Source of the DNA: Solibacillus sp. R5-41
GTDB lineage: Bacteria; Bacillota; Bacilli; Bacillales_A; Planococcaceae
DNA length: 64,000 nucleotides
Direction of reading: 5' to 3'
Assembly (NCBI RefSeq): GCF_002736105.1
Contig: NZ_CP024123.1
Span: 612,001 to 676,000 of the forward strand
The translations under genes were made by a program, and so were the position numbers. The notes under the pieces are model-generated. The model did not search any database. It saw only the letters and a list, made by a program, of their open reading frames with translations, and was not told the origin of the DNA. Below, piece after piece: positions 27,898-35,733 of the stretch (its first letter is position 1; each line of letters begins with the position of its first letter).

Positions 27898-27940
27898 TTC
27901 CAGCAGAAATCTCCTCGTTTTCTAAGCGGCGAGATAAATG
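27898..27940 (+). repeat. Partial structured repeat (module H1 only)
   Basis: CAGCAGAAATCTCCTCG followed by AAGCGGCGAGAT forms a small hairpin that matches the first module of the element at 30419 (CAGCAGAAGTCCTCCACTT / AAGTGGGGA). The rest of the 325-base gap (27760-28084) before tagO is AT-rich promoter sequence. Confidence 0.5.
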
Positions 27941-28084
27941 CGGATTTTATTTCTATATTTTATTTATAGGACATGGTATACTTATGTTGAATACAAATGT
28001 AGATTTCATCAATTATGCCTCTGTATAATTGTGTCCGGTATTGGCCGGAAGAAGTTAAAACTATTTATTTTAAGGAGGATAGAC

Positions 28085-29140
28085 ATGATTTATGTGTCTT
28101 TAATCGTGGCGTTTTTAGCGTCCATTTTACTTACTCCGCTTGTGAAGCGTTTAGCTATTCGTATCGGTGCAGTGGATGCGCCAAACTATCGAAAAGTACA
28201 TGCACGTATAATGCCGCGCCTTGGTGGACTGGCAATTTACGGTGCGTTTATGATCGGAATTATTTTATTAAAAGTTGTGACGGATTTTCAAAGTGATTAT
28301 TTATATGCGATTTTAATTGCCGCATCAATCATTGTATTGACGGGTGTTATAGATGATATGCGTGAAATTTCTGCAAAGGCAAAGCTACTTGGGCAAATTG
28401 TTGCTGCGTGTATCGTTGTATTTGGCGGGGGGATTCACATTCAGGAGATTAACCTGCCATTCGGTGGGGAATTAACATTTGGATGGTTAGGCATTCCTTT
28501 GACGATTGTTTGGATTATCGGCATTACGAATGCGATTAACTTGATCGATGGTTTAGATGGTCTTGCAGCAGGTGTTTCGACAATTGCGTTAATAACATTA
28601 GCAGTAACTGCCATGCTTTTGGGGAATGGAATTGTAATTGCGATGGCGGCCATTTTAGCTGCGGCAACAATTGGTTTTTTATTTTTCAATTTCCACCCAG
28701 CGAAAATTTTCATGGGGGACACAGGCGCGCTATTTTTAGGATTTATGATTTCAGTATTAGCCCTTTTAGGATTTAAGAACGTTACGGTTATTGCTTTTGT
28801 TATCCCAGTGATTATGTTAGGTGTTCCAATTTCGGATACATTCTTTGCGATTGTACGTCGATTCCGAATGAAGCAAAAATGGTCGGATCCAGATAAATCA
28901 CATTTACATCACCGTTTATTAGATTTAGGATTCTCGCATCGCCAAGTTGTATTATTAATTTACGCAATGGCAGGGATGTTCGGTTTAGTTTCGATCATCT
29001 TCTCAATGTCGAGTGTTTGGGGTGCAATCCTCATTATTACAGTATTGCTCGTAGCAATTGAGTTATTTGTAGAAATTATTGGACTAGCAGGTAAAAATTA
29101 TAAACCTTTATTAAATTTAGTAAGAATCTTTAATAAATAA
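28085..29140 (+). CDS. tagO: Undecaprenyl-phosphate N-acetylglucosaminyl 1-phosphate transferase TagO
   Basis: 351 residues from ATG 28085 after AAGGAGG; the longer frame upstream to 27938 lacks a ribosome site and is noncoding leader. It is a MraY/WecA-family polytopic membrane enzyme with about ten helices. Conserved motifs include VDAPNYRKVHARIMPRLGG, GVIDDMRE (Asp pair binding Mg), NLIDGLDGLAAG, FMGDTGALFLG and the basic KSHLHHRLLDLG loop. It transfers GlcNAc-1-phosphate from UDP-GlcNAc to undecaprenyl phosphate, starting wall teichoic acid or secondary wall polymer synthesis. That polymer is the docking site for SLH domains, which links it to the SLH proteins in this window. Confidence 0.95.
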   Translation: MIYVSLIVAFLASILLTPLVKRLAIRIGAVDAPNYRKVHARIMPRLGGLAIYGAFMIGIILLKVVTDFQSDYLYAILIAASIIVLTGVIDDMREISAKAKLLGQIVAACIVVFGGGIHIQEINLPFGGELTFGWLGIPLTIVWIIGITNAINLIDGLDGLAAGVSTIALITLAVTAMLLGNGIVIAMAAILAAATIGFLFFNFHPAKIFMGDTGALFLGFMISVLALLGFKNVTVIAFVIPVIMLGVPISDTFFAIVRRFRMKQKWSDPDKSHLHHRLLDLGFSHRQVVLLIYAMAGMFGLVSIIFSMSSVWGAILIITVLLVAIELFVEIIGLAGKNYKPLLNLVRIFNK

Positions 29141-29142
29141 CG

Positions 29143-29180
29143 AAAAACCGCTCACATTTTACTACGTGAGCGGTTTTTAA
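29143..29180 (+). terminator. Terminator after tagO
   Basis: AAAAACCGCTCAC pairs perfectly with GTGAGCGGTTTTT. Confidence 0.9.
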
Positions 29181-29232
29181 TTTCGTAAAAGCTAACAATC
29201 AGTGGGGATGAAGTAAATTCCCCACGCGCTTC

Positions 29233-29283
29233 CAAAAAAAAATACCCTAAAGATTGGACTAATAAAGACTTTTCTTTAGGGTG
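29233..29283 (-). terminator. Terminator after the LCP gene
   Basis: On the minus strand ACCCTAAAG / CTTTAGGGT is followed by a T run (A9 on the plus strand). Confidence 0.75.
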
Positions 29284-29295
29284 TTTTTCATTTCA

Positions 29296-30360
29296 TTATT
29301 GTACGCTGTTATTTGAATTATGTTCGGTTTGTGTGTGTTCAACATCTGATGAAGAATTAGAATTATTATCTGAAAGCTCTGTTGAATCAGGGATTAAACC
29401 AAGATGACTTTGTAAAATGTTTTTCGTTTCTTCTAACGATTCGTCCTTGAGTTTGTAATAATAAACCCCTGTTGACATATCATCGTAGCCTTCTAATGTT
29501 AATGTATCGATGCGTGGCATACCGTTTGATAAGTAGCTAAAGAATGATTTCATTTCATCAAAGGTCATGTCCGTTTTCATATTGTTGCCGACTGCCTCAA
29601 GTATCGCATCATATTTTGTAATGGAAGTAAATGATGCCGCTTTTGATGCAATTGCTTTAATGATTTCTTGCTGACGTTTACCACGTTCAATATCGCTATC
29701 TAACTTACGTGTACGAGCTAGAGCAAGTGCTTCACTACCATTTAATGTTTGTAATCCTGCCTCTAACTTAACCGTACGCTTATCGAACTCATCTAGCTCA
29801 TTCAGTTTATATGGAACTTCTACTTCGATCCCACCTAAAGCATCCACGACATCGATAAATGCATGGAAATTCATACGTACATAATAATCGACTGGAATAT
29901 CGAATAATTGCTCAACTGTTTCAATTGTTGCTAACGTACCGCCGTAAGCATGGGCGTGGTTAATTTTATCACGATAACCTACATGTGGAATGTAGACGTA
30001 CGAGTCACGGGGAATACTTAAAAGTTTCACCGTTTTTGTTTTGTTATTTAATGTAGCAAGTAACAGTGCATCTGAACGAGAATGTTCTGCACCTTGTCCG
30101 CGTTTTTCACTGTCATCAACACCTAAAAATAAAATGGAAACATTATCTTGGGCAGGCTCTACTTTTACTTCACGATGCTCTGGAATTTCACGTTGATCAA
30201 TTTTTTCAAAGGCACTGTCTGCAGCATGCTCAGCTTTTTTTGTTAAATACATCCCATAAGTGGCCGCGCAAATAAGGAACGATGATGCTAGGATTAGTGA
30301 AACTTTTAAAATAAGCGAAAGTTTTGATGAACCTTTTGCTTTTTTATGTTTACTTTTCAT
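29296..30360 (-). CDS. LytR-CpsA-Psr (LCP) family cell-wall polymer ligase
   Basis: 354 residues with a basic cytoplasmic start (MKSKHKKAKGSSKLS), one membrane anchor (about 15-35) and an extracellular LCP domain (about 75-235). Typical LCP residues are seen: FLGVDDSEKRGQGAEHSRSD, LLSIPRDSYVYIP, INHAHAYGG and LARTRKLDSDIERGKRQQ (Arg cluster binding the lipid pyrophosphate). The C-terminal 60 residues are Ser/Asn-rich and disordered. LCP proteins move teichoic acid or polysaccharide from undecaprenyl carriers onto peptidoglycan. It converges with tagO, which starts the same class of polymer. Confidence 0.93.
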   Translation of the reverse strand: MKSKHKKAKGSSKLSLILKVSLILASSFLICAATYGMYLTKKAEHAADSAFEKIDQREIPEHREVKVEPAQDNVSILFLGVDDSEKRGQGAEHSRSDALLLATLNNKTKTVKLLSIPRDSYVYIPHVGYRDKINHAHAYGGTLATIETVEQLFDIPVDYYVRMNFHAFIDVVDALGGIEVEVPYKLNELDEFDKRTVKLEAGLQTLNGSEALALARTRKLDSDIERGKRQQEIIKAIASKAASFTSITKYDAILEAVGNNMKTDMTFDEMKSFFSYLSNGMPRIDTLTLEGYDDMSTGVYYYKLKDESLEETKNILQSHLGLIPDSTELSDNNSNSSSDVEHTQTEHNSNNSVQ

Positions 30361-30418
30361 ATTGATTCTCCTCTAGTTTAGGAATAATAGTATATCTATA
30401 ATTGAGTAATTAACTTGC

Positions 30419-30720
30419 TTCAGCAGAAGTCCTCCACTTCTATAAGTGGGGAATGAATACCAAGTATGGCTATAATTCAGTGGGGGTTCAAACCCCGGCT
30501 GAATAGTGGAACTCTGGATAAGCAAAGGCTAAAACGTCACGTCCTGTGACAACGCCTTTGTGATCAACGTCGTGTTGACCCGCGTCCTGCGGCAACGCTT
30601 GAGTGACCAACGTCCTGTTGGCCCAAAGCCCCCGGTTGATGTCGCAGATTTTTAAAGGAGTTTTTAGAGCAAGCTCGAAAAAAATCTGGACGCAATTACG
30701 CCGAGGCGTAATTGATTAAT
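30419..30720 (+). repeat. Full-length copy of a structured intergenic repeat (family A)
   Basis: A roughly 300-base noncoding element with a chain of hairpins: H1 CAGCAGAAG..CCACTT/AAGTGG (30421-30458), H2 ATTCAG..GGGG/CCCC..CTGAAT (30475-30504), four mini-hairpins with GTCCT-type loops (30536-30623), a stem enclosing AAAGGAG (CAGATT at 30645-30650 with AATCTG at 30683-30688, inner stem 30661-30682), and H5 CAATTACGCC-GA-GGCGTAATTG (30693-30714). Partial copies at 31546, 32849 and 34041 keep the pairing while changing bases. Strand is given as read; the transcribed strand is unknown. Confidence 0.7.
30536..30626 (+). repeat. Two tandem 43-base units with GTCCT-loop mini-hairpins
   Basis: The unit CACGTCCTGTG...TCAACGTCGTGTTGA is followed by CGCGTCCTGCG...CCAACGTCCTGTTGG. 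Stems change in a compensated way between units (CAC/GTG to CGC/GCG; TCAAC/GTTGA to CCAAC/GTTGG) while the GTCnT loops stay. It lies inside the family A copy. Confidence 0.65.
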
Positions 30721-30785
30721 CTGTAAATTTGCAATCTAATATATTATACTACTAGGAACTTTGAACGTAAATTAAAAGATGTCTA

Positions 30786-31421
30786 TTAACCTCGAAGAAA
30801 CTCGATAAATTGTGCATCTCCACGAGTTGTCGAAGCTTGACCGTTTGTGAGCTCCGTCATCCATTCGATAAATTTTTCTTCCTCTTCTTTCAACACAAAA
30901 ACAAAAATTTCAACATTTTCGGCATAATCAATCGTTTGCAAGCTGTAGTGAGAGTCACGAATTTCATTTTCGACTTTGCCAAGCCAACCATAATCAATTG
31001 TGACTTTCATTAAATAATGCAATTTTCGTTCTACGACTTGTGACGCAATAATTCCCTCTGTTGTCGCTTTTCCATAGGCACGGATGAGGCCACCCCCACC
31101 GAGCTTAATCCCGCCAAAATAACGTGTAACAACAACAACTGTATCTTTAAGACCTTGTTTTTTTAGTACTTCTAACATAGGAACGCCGGCTGTGCCACTA
31201 GGTTCCCCATCGTCATTGGCCTTTTGGATGTGGTCGTGCTCTCCAATCATATAGCATGAGCAATTATGAGTTGCATTTGCGTGAAGTTTCTTTATTTTGT
31301 CGATAAAAAGAAGTGCTTCTTCCTCAGTTTCAGCACGGTCAATATAGGTGATAAAACGTGACTTTGAGATGATTATTTCAGACTCACCATAGCCTTTGAC
31401 AGTAAAATAGTTATTTCTCAT
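30786..31421 (-). CDS. YigZ/IMPACT-family protein (YvyE-like)
   Basis: 211 residues from ATG 31421 after AAAGGAG. The UPF0029 (IMPACT) domain occupies about residues 18-125, with SRFITYIDRAETEEEA, NDDGEPSGTAGVPML and VVVTRYFGGIKLGGGGLIRAYG. A ferredoxin-like DUF1949 domain covers about 140-200. The family links to translation and ribosome control in other organisms, but the bacterial role is not settled. In B. subtilis the homologue yvyE lies next to degS, as here, which supports the assignment. Confidence 0.92.
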   Translation of the reverse strand: MRNNYFTVKGYGESEIIISKSRFITYIDRAETEEEALLFIDKIKKLHANATHNCSCYMIGEHDHIQKANDDGEPSGTAGVPMLEVLKKQGLKDTVVVVTRYFGGIKLGGGGLIRAYGKATTEGIIASQVVERKLHYLMKVTIDYGWLGKVENEIRDSHYSLQTIDYAENVEIFVFVLKEEEEKFIEWMTELTNGQASTTRGDAQFIEFLRG

Positions 31422-31545
31422 TATGAAATCTCCTTTAATTTACATGAAATGACTTAATTTGTAGTTACAAAATAACTTAAAAAATGTTTTAATAATGTTA
31501 TAATAGTTAAGTATTATAGTATAAATTGAATAAAAAGATAGAGTT

Positions 31546-31662
31546 AACTTGTTTCAGCAAGGAACAAGTTAGCGCCCCGGCGGAGGTCATAGATTTTTAA
31601 AAGGAGCTTTTTCAAGCGTGCTAGACAAAATCTAGACTAGAGTTCGTTGAGGTGTTATTGAT
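31546..31662 (+). repeat. Degraded family A repeat just upstream of degS
   Basis: Begins with a hairpin AACTTGTT / AACAAGTT, followed by GCGCCCCGGCGGAGG (compare AAGCACCCGGCGGATG in the copy at 32849). Next is AGATTTT..AAAAGGAG..AAAATCT (outer stem kept, inner stem lost), and finally a decayed H5 (GTTCGTTGAGGTGTTATTGAT). It ends about 30 bases before the degS start. Confidence 0.55.
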
Positions 31663-31694
31663 AAACATTCAATAGTATGAGGGTGGGAAAAGCA

Positions 31695-32861
31695 TTGTTT
31701 CCGAATGATAAAATCGATATAGCCTCGCTGGATGTAATTTTTAATCGAATGTTAGAAACCATTACTAATTCTAAAGATGATATTTTTATTATAAGCGAAC
31801 AAAGTCGTAGGAACTTCGAAAATATGCAAAACGAGCTCGAAATTGTCCGAAAAGAAATTAGTATACTAATTGATGAAAGTGATAATTTAGAAAAAATGTT
31901 GCAAATATCTCGCCAACGACTTGCGATTGTCAGCAAAACTTTCAATGATCAAACAGAAGAACAAGTACGAGTGGCCTATGAAAATACGAATAAAATACAT
32001 TTGGAAGTATTGCTTTGTCGTGAACGTGAAGGGCAATTAAGAAATAAACGTGACGATTTAGAAAGACGTATGAAAGCACTTTATGATACGATTGAACGAG
32101 CGGACCACATTGTAAATCAAGTAAATGTAGTAATTAATTATTTGACGACCGATTTAAAAGATGTTAGTGCAGCATTAGAGCAAGCGAAAATTAAGCAAGA
32201 TTTTGGGATTCGTATTATTGCAGCTCAAGAGGAAGAACGGAAGCGTTTATCTCGAGAAATTCATGACGGTCCAGCGCAAATGATGGCGAATGTTTTGATG
32301 CGTTCCAACTTAATCGACCGTACTTACCGTGAAAAAGGAATAGACGCCGCACTTCAAGAACTGAGCGATTTAAAAATGAATGTCCGCAATGCTTTATACG
32401 AGGTAAGACGGATTATTTATGATTTACGACCAATGGCACTTGATGATTTGGGCATCGTCCCAACATTGAAAAAATATTTATCTACTGTTATGGAATATAA
32501 TCCAGAGGTCGATATACAATTTGTATCGTATAACAATGAACATCGAATTTCCTCAAATTATGAGGTCTCCATTTTCCGATTAGTTCAAGAGAGTGTGAAT
32601 AATGCTTTAAAGCATGCTAACCCTCGTGTCATTACGGTAAAACTTGAGTGGCTACGCAACCATATTAATATCGTTGTCAAAGACGATGGCAGTGGCTTTA
32701 ATATGGAAGATGTGAAAGAAGATTCGTTTGGGATTCTTGGGATGAGAGAGCGGATTGATTTATTAAAAGGATCTATTGAGATTAATAGCTCAGTTGGTAA
32801 CGGAACATTGATCATATTCAAAGTTCCCTACCCAAATAATAATGAAGGAATCTTATCTTAA
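31695..32861 (+). CDS. degS: DegS-type sensor histidine kinase
   Basis: 388 residues if started at TTG 31695, which is seven bases after AGGGTGGG; an in-frame ATG at 31677 gives 394 residues but has no ribosome site. There is no membrane segment, so it is cytoplasmic like DegS. Order: an N-terminal coiled-coil sensor (about 1-170), a HisKA_3 dimer domain with RLSREIHDGPAQMM (phosphorylated His near 190) and a HATPase_c domain with SVNNALKHA, DDGSGF and GILGMRERI. It should phosphorylate DegU, controlling exoenzymes, competence and motility in bacilli. The gene ends inside the long hairpin of a family A repeat. Its partner degU is frameshifted. Confidence 0.93.
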   Translation: MFPNDKIDIASLDVIFNRMLETITNSKDDIFIISEQSRRNFENMQNELEIVRKEISILIDESDNLEKMLQISRQRLAIVSKTFNDQTEEQVRVAYENTNKIHLEVLLCREREGQLRNKRDDLERRMKALYDTIERADHIVNQVNVVINYLTTDLKDVSAALEQAKIKQDFGIRIIAAQEEERKRLSREIHDGPAQMMANVLMRSNLIDRTYREKGIDAALQELSDLKMNVRNALYEVRRIIYDLRPMALDDLGIVPTLKKYLSTVMEYNPEVDIQFVSYNNEHRISSNYEVSIFRLVQESVNNALKHANPRVITVKLEWLRNHINIVVKDDGSGFNMEDVKEDSFGILGMRERIDLLKGSIEINSSVGNGTLIIFKVPYPNNNEGILS

Positions 32862-32984
32862 TTCAGTCGCCTAAACGCCGACTGAATTAAGATAAAGCAC
32901 CCGGCGGATGAAGGATTTTGAAAGGAGTCAATTGTGCAAGCACAATTCAAAATCCTGACGCAATTATGCCGAGGCATATTTGAT
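32849..32984 (+). repeat. Family A repeat between degS and degU
   Basis: Starts with a 17-base perfect stem TTATCTTAATTCAGTCG / CGACTGAATTAAGATAA that overlaps the degS stop codon. Next comes AAGCACCCGGCGGATG, then AGGATTTTG-AAAGGAG-...-CAAAATCCT enclosing AATTGTGC-AA-GCACAATT, then H5 CAATTATGCC-GA-GGCATATTTG. Compared with the 30419 copy, stems are kept by compensating changes and AAAGGAG is unchanged. It lies in the degS-degU spacer. Confidence 0.7.
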
Positions 32985-33024
32985 AAATGGAAACCAAGCA
33001 ATGAGAAATCAAGGAGGTAGAAAA

Positions 33025-33700
33025 ATGACGAAAATTATAATTGTGGATGATCACCAATTATTCCGTGAAGGCGTTAAGCGAATTTTAGATTTTGAGGATT
33101 CGTTTGAGGTAGTAGCAGAGGGCGATGATGGCTCGGATGTAGTAAGCCTATACGCTAATAATTTACCAGATGTTTGTACTGATGGATATTAATATGCCTA
33201 GAAAAAATGGGGTAGAAGCAACAGCTGATTTAGTGAGCGAATTTCCAGACGCGAAAGTAATGGTTCTTTCCATCCATGACGATGAATCGTATGTAACACA
33301 TGCATTAAAATCAGGTGCATTAGGTTATATGTTAAAAGAAATGGATGCAGATGAAATCGTTGATGCAATTAAGGTGGTTTCAAACGGAGGTTCTTATTTA
33401 CATCCGAAAGTAACGAAAAACTTAGTTGCAGAATTCCGCCGCTTATCTGAGCATGAAAATAAAGGGAATTTCCACCAAACAGAAATTCGCCGTCCATTCC
33501 ACTTACTAACTAAGCGTGAATGTGAAGTATTGCAATTATTAACAGATGGTCAATCAAACCGTACAATTGGTGAAACATTATTCATCTCTGAAAAAACGGT
33601 TAAAAACCATGTTTCAAGCATTTTACAAAAAATGAACGTAAATGACCGTACACAAGCCGTTGTGACAGCGATCAAAAACGGCTGGGTAGAAGTACGATAA
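33025..33700 (+). pseudogene. degU: degU response regulator gene with a one-base frameshift
   Basis: ATG 33025 follows AAGGAGG by seven bases. The frame reads [20 protein letters not shown] up to LPDV, then goes off frame (CTDGY, stop). Removing one T from the TTT at 33173-33175 restores [11 protein letters not shown] and the full DegU sequence through to KNGWVEVR at 33698. The phosphorylated Asp (codon 33185-33187) and the whole LuxR-type HTH ([29 protein letters not shown]) are therefore downstream of the break. As sequenced, the product is a 55-residue stub. The downstream half has an ATG at 33170 and could give an incomplete protein. A sequencing error is possible; otherwise this is a recent knockout or a slippage switch. 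Confidence 0.93.
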
Positions 33701-33745
33701 TTTTAGAAAATAGCCAACTTAAAATAAGAAGGCATGAAAATAATT

Positions 33746-33790
33746 AACCAGTAGATGGACGAATTGTCGTTTGTTTACTGGTTTTTTGTT
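33746..33790 (+). terminator. Terminator after degU
   Basis: AACCAGTA pairs with TTACTGGTT across a loop of about 20 bases, followed by T6. Confidence 0.7.
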
Positions 33791-33827
33791 GTTCGGGCGG
33801 AAAATATCAGTAGTACTTATGGGCAAA

Positions 33828-33910
33828 CAGATAGAATTAGATAGGTGATGGATAGAATACCAAATGTGACGGATAGAACAACATTTCACACAGAGCTCTG
33901 CGAAAATTCA
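33828..33910. repeat. GGATAGA-type intergenic repeat
   Basis: ACAGATAGAATTAGATAGG, then GTGATGGATAGAATACCAAA, then TGTGACGGATAGAACAAC, at intervals of about 17-20 bases. This is the clearest array of this family in the window. Confidence 0.5.
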
Positions 33911-34040
33911 CAAAAATAAGGGACAGTAGACTTTTGAAATGGGGGCTTTTAGATAAAAATATTAATTTTCCATCCATTAAGGAAACACATTCTAAAAAAG
34001 TTCGTCATATATTTCTGTCTACACACAAGTCCTTATATCT

Positions 34041-34097
34041 TTATTCAGTGGATGTTCAAATACCCACTGGACGCAATTCCGCCAAGGCTTATTTGAT
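34041..34097 (+). repeat. Short family A repeat (H2 plus H5 modules)
   Basis: ATTCAGTGG..CCCACTGG is followed directly by GACGCAATTCCGCCAAGGCTTATTTGAT, matching the start and end modules of the 30419 copy while the middle modules are absent. It lies upstream of the lipoprotein gene. Confidence 0.55.
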
Positions 34098-34154
34098 CAC
34101 ATAGGATTTTTGATAATTCTATGCTAAAATGTTTTCCAGGAGGGTTATACATCT

Positions 34155-34640
34155 ATGAAAAAATGGTTTATAGCAGTAATATCACTACTTGTACTCACGG
34201 CATGTGGGAATGAAGAAATAGAAGACGAAACAGTTGGCTTTGAAATATTAGGGGACACGATTCAAGAAGCATCGGATGTTCCGGAACAAGAAAAAATTGA
34301 AATACTATCAGCTTTTGAAGATTATATCGCAGCTTTTAATGAAAAGGATTTAGAACGTTATAAAAACATTATTTCTAAAAATGCAGAAGGCTTTAAATAT
34401 GAGGACGATATTCAGGCAATAACGGAAGTCTTTAAACAATATGATGTCAATCGTGTAGCGGAAGATGTGACGATTGTGAAATATAAAGAGGGAGAGGCAC
34501 AAGTTTTTTCTACCTTAAAAACACAAACAAAAGAATTAAAAACAGGTGCTGAATTAGCGGGTGATGGCCGACAAGTAACGGTTTTTGTAAAAGAAGATCA
34601 ATGGAAAGTTTCAAGTATTTACTATATTGGTAATGAATAA
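34155..34640 (+). CDS. Small lipoprotein with an NTF2-like domain
   Basis: 161 residues from ATG 34155, with CCAGGAGGG upstream. It has a lipoprotein signal with lipobox LLVLTAC (acylated Cys at 18), then an acidic spacer. An alpha-beta domain (about 45-160) follows, with AFEDYIAAFNEKDLERYKNI and the strand-rich end VTVFVKEDQWKVSSIYYI, typical of NTF2/SnoaL-like folds. It should be anchored on the outer face of the membrane. I do not recognise a specific function. It sits alone between a repeat and the degV gene and has its own terminator. Confidence 0.85.
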   Translation: MKKWFIAVISLLVLTACGNEEIEDETVGFEILGDTIQEASDVPEQEKIEILSAFEDYIAAFNEKDLERYKNIISKNAEGFKYEDDIQAITEVFKQYDVNRVAEDVTIVKYKEGEAQVFSTLKTQTKELKTGAELAGDGRQVTVFVKEDQWKVSSIYYIGNE

Positions 34641-34651
34641 AAATTGACAGG

Positions 34652-34686
34652 CGTCTTGTATGTTTCATGCAAGATGTTTTTTTCAT
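34652..34686 (+). terminator. Terminator after the lipoprotein gene
   Basis: GTCTTGTATG pairs with CATGCAAGAT around a TTT loop, followed by T7. Confidence 0.8.
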
Positions 34687-34795
34687 ATAGCAAAATAAAT
34701 TTGGGATGAAAATAATCAAGAATGGCTACGCATATTTTCATTCACAATTTTATAGACATACGGTAAGATAGTGAACATAGGAGAGTGGGAGAGTA

Positions 34796-35638
34796 ATGAA
34801 GACTGCGGTTGTTACAGATAGTACAGCATATTTAACTAAAGAAGAACGCCAACAATATAATGTTCATATGATTCCATTGGGTGTAAATATTGAGGGTACA
34901 GTTTATGATGAAGAAATATCGATTACAGCTTCAGAGTTTTATGATCGTGTGCGCGGTGCAAAAGAGTTTCCGAAAACGACGCAGCCACCGATTGGTAAAT
35001 TTGTAGAGATTTTTGAAACATTAGCAAAAGATTATGATGAGGTCGTAACACTGCATTTATCCAGTGGGATTAGTGGTACTTATCAAGGTGCAGTACAAGC
35101 CGGTGATATGGTAGAAAACATCAATGTTCACGCTTTTGATACAGAAATTGCTTGTTATGTACAAGGGTTTTATGTAAAAGAGGCCGCTAAGCTTGCTGCA
35201 CAAGGCGCATCAGGGCAAAAAATTATGGCGCATTTAGAAGAGTTAAAAAAGACGATGGGCGCTTACTTTATTGTAGATGACTTAGGCCATTTGCAGCGCG
35301 GCGGAAGACTTTCGGCGGCGGCAGCATTAATCGGCGGTTTACTTCAAGTAAAGCCAATCCTTCACTTCCAAGACAAAGTGATTGTTCCATTCGAAAAAAT
35401 TCGTACACGCAAAAAAGCATTACGAAAAGTAGAAGATCAGCTCATTTTAGCAATCGAAAAACATGGTGCATTACAGGCAACGGTTATTCATGGTAATTGT
35501 GAAGCAGAAGCGCGTGAATGGATGGAAACTTTAGCGAAAAGCTATCCTTCCGTTGACTTCACGTTAAGCTATTTCGGACCAGTAATCGGGACGCATTTAG
35601 GTGAAGGTGCCCTTGCTTTAGGTTGGTTAAAGAAATAA
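34796..35638 (+). CDS. DegV family fatty-acid-binding protein
   Basis: 280 residues from ATG 34796 after GGGAGAG. The DegV fold is marked by the N-terminal AVVTDSTAYLT, TTQPPIGKFVEIF, VVTLHLSSGISGTYQ and the C-terminal GPVIGTHLGEGALALGW. Proteins of this family bind fatty acids; in staphylococci the FakB members supply them to the fatty-acid kinase FakA (established for that group). A position next to degS/degU is also seen in B. subtilis (degV follows degU). It is cytoplasmic. Confidence 0.93.
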   Translation: MKTAVVTDSTAYLTKEERQQYNVHMIPLGVNIEGTVYDEEISITASEFYDRVRGAKEFPKTTQPPIGKFVEIFETLAKDYDEVVTLHLSSGISGTYQGAVQAGDMVENINVHAFDTEIACYVQGFYVKEAAKLAAQGASGQKIMAHLEELKKTMGAYFIVDDLGHLQRGGRLSAAAALIGGLLQVKPILHFQDKVIVPFEKIRTRKKALRKVEDQLILAIEKHGALQATVIHGNCEAEAREWMETLAKSYPSVDFTLSYFGPVIGTHLGEGALALGWLKK

Positions 35639-35645
35639 TAGAAAT

Positions 35646-35685
35646 GAACAGCAGTCACTACAATGAAATGTAGTGGCTGTTTTTT
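35646..35685 (+). terminator. Terminator after degV
   Basis: AACAGC.CACTACA pairs with TGTAGTG.CTGTT, followed by T6. Confidence 0.88.
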
Positions 35686-35733
35686 CAACCTAGATAACTC
35701 GCGATTTTGAAGGCTTTATCCTGGTAATCCTGA

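Noticed and set aside
27938-28084. N-terminal extension of TagO
   Set aside because: The extension has no ribosome site, includes unusual Cys/Tyr-rich residues, and a strong AAGGAGG with ATG 28085 gives the normal MraY-family start.
30421-30458. Right end of an IS200/IS605 (TnpB) element
   Set aside because: The CCACTT/AAGTGG hairpin resembles such ends, but no tnpA or tnpB remnant is present and the same hairpin occurs within an ordered set of other modules.
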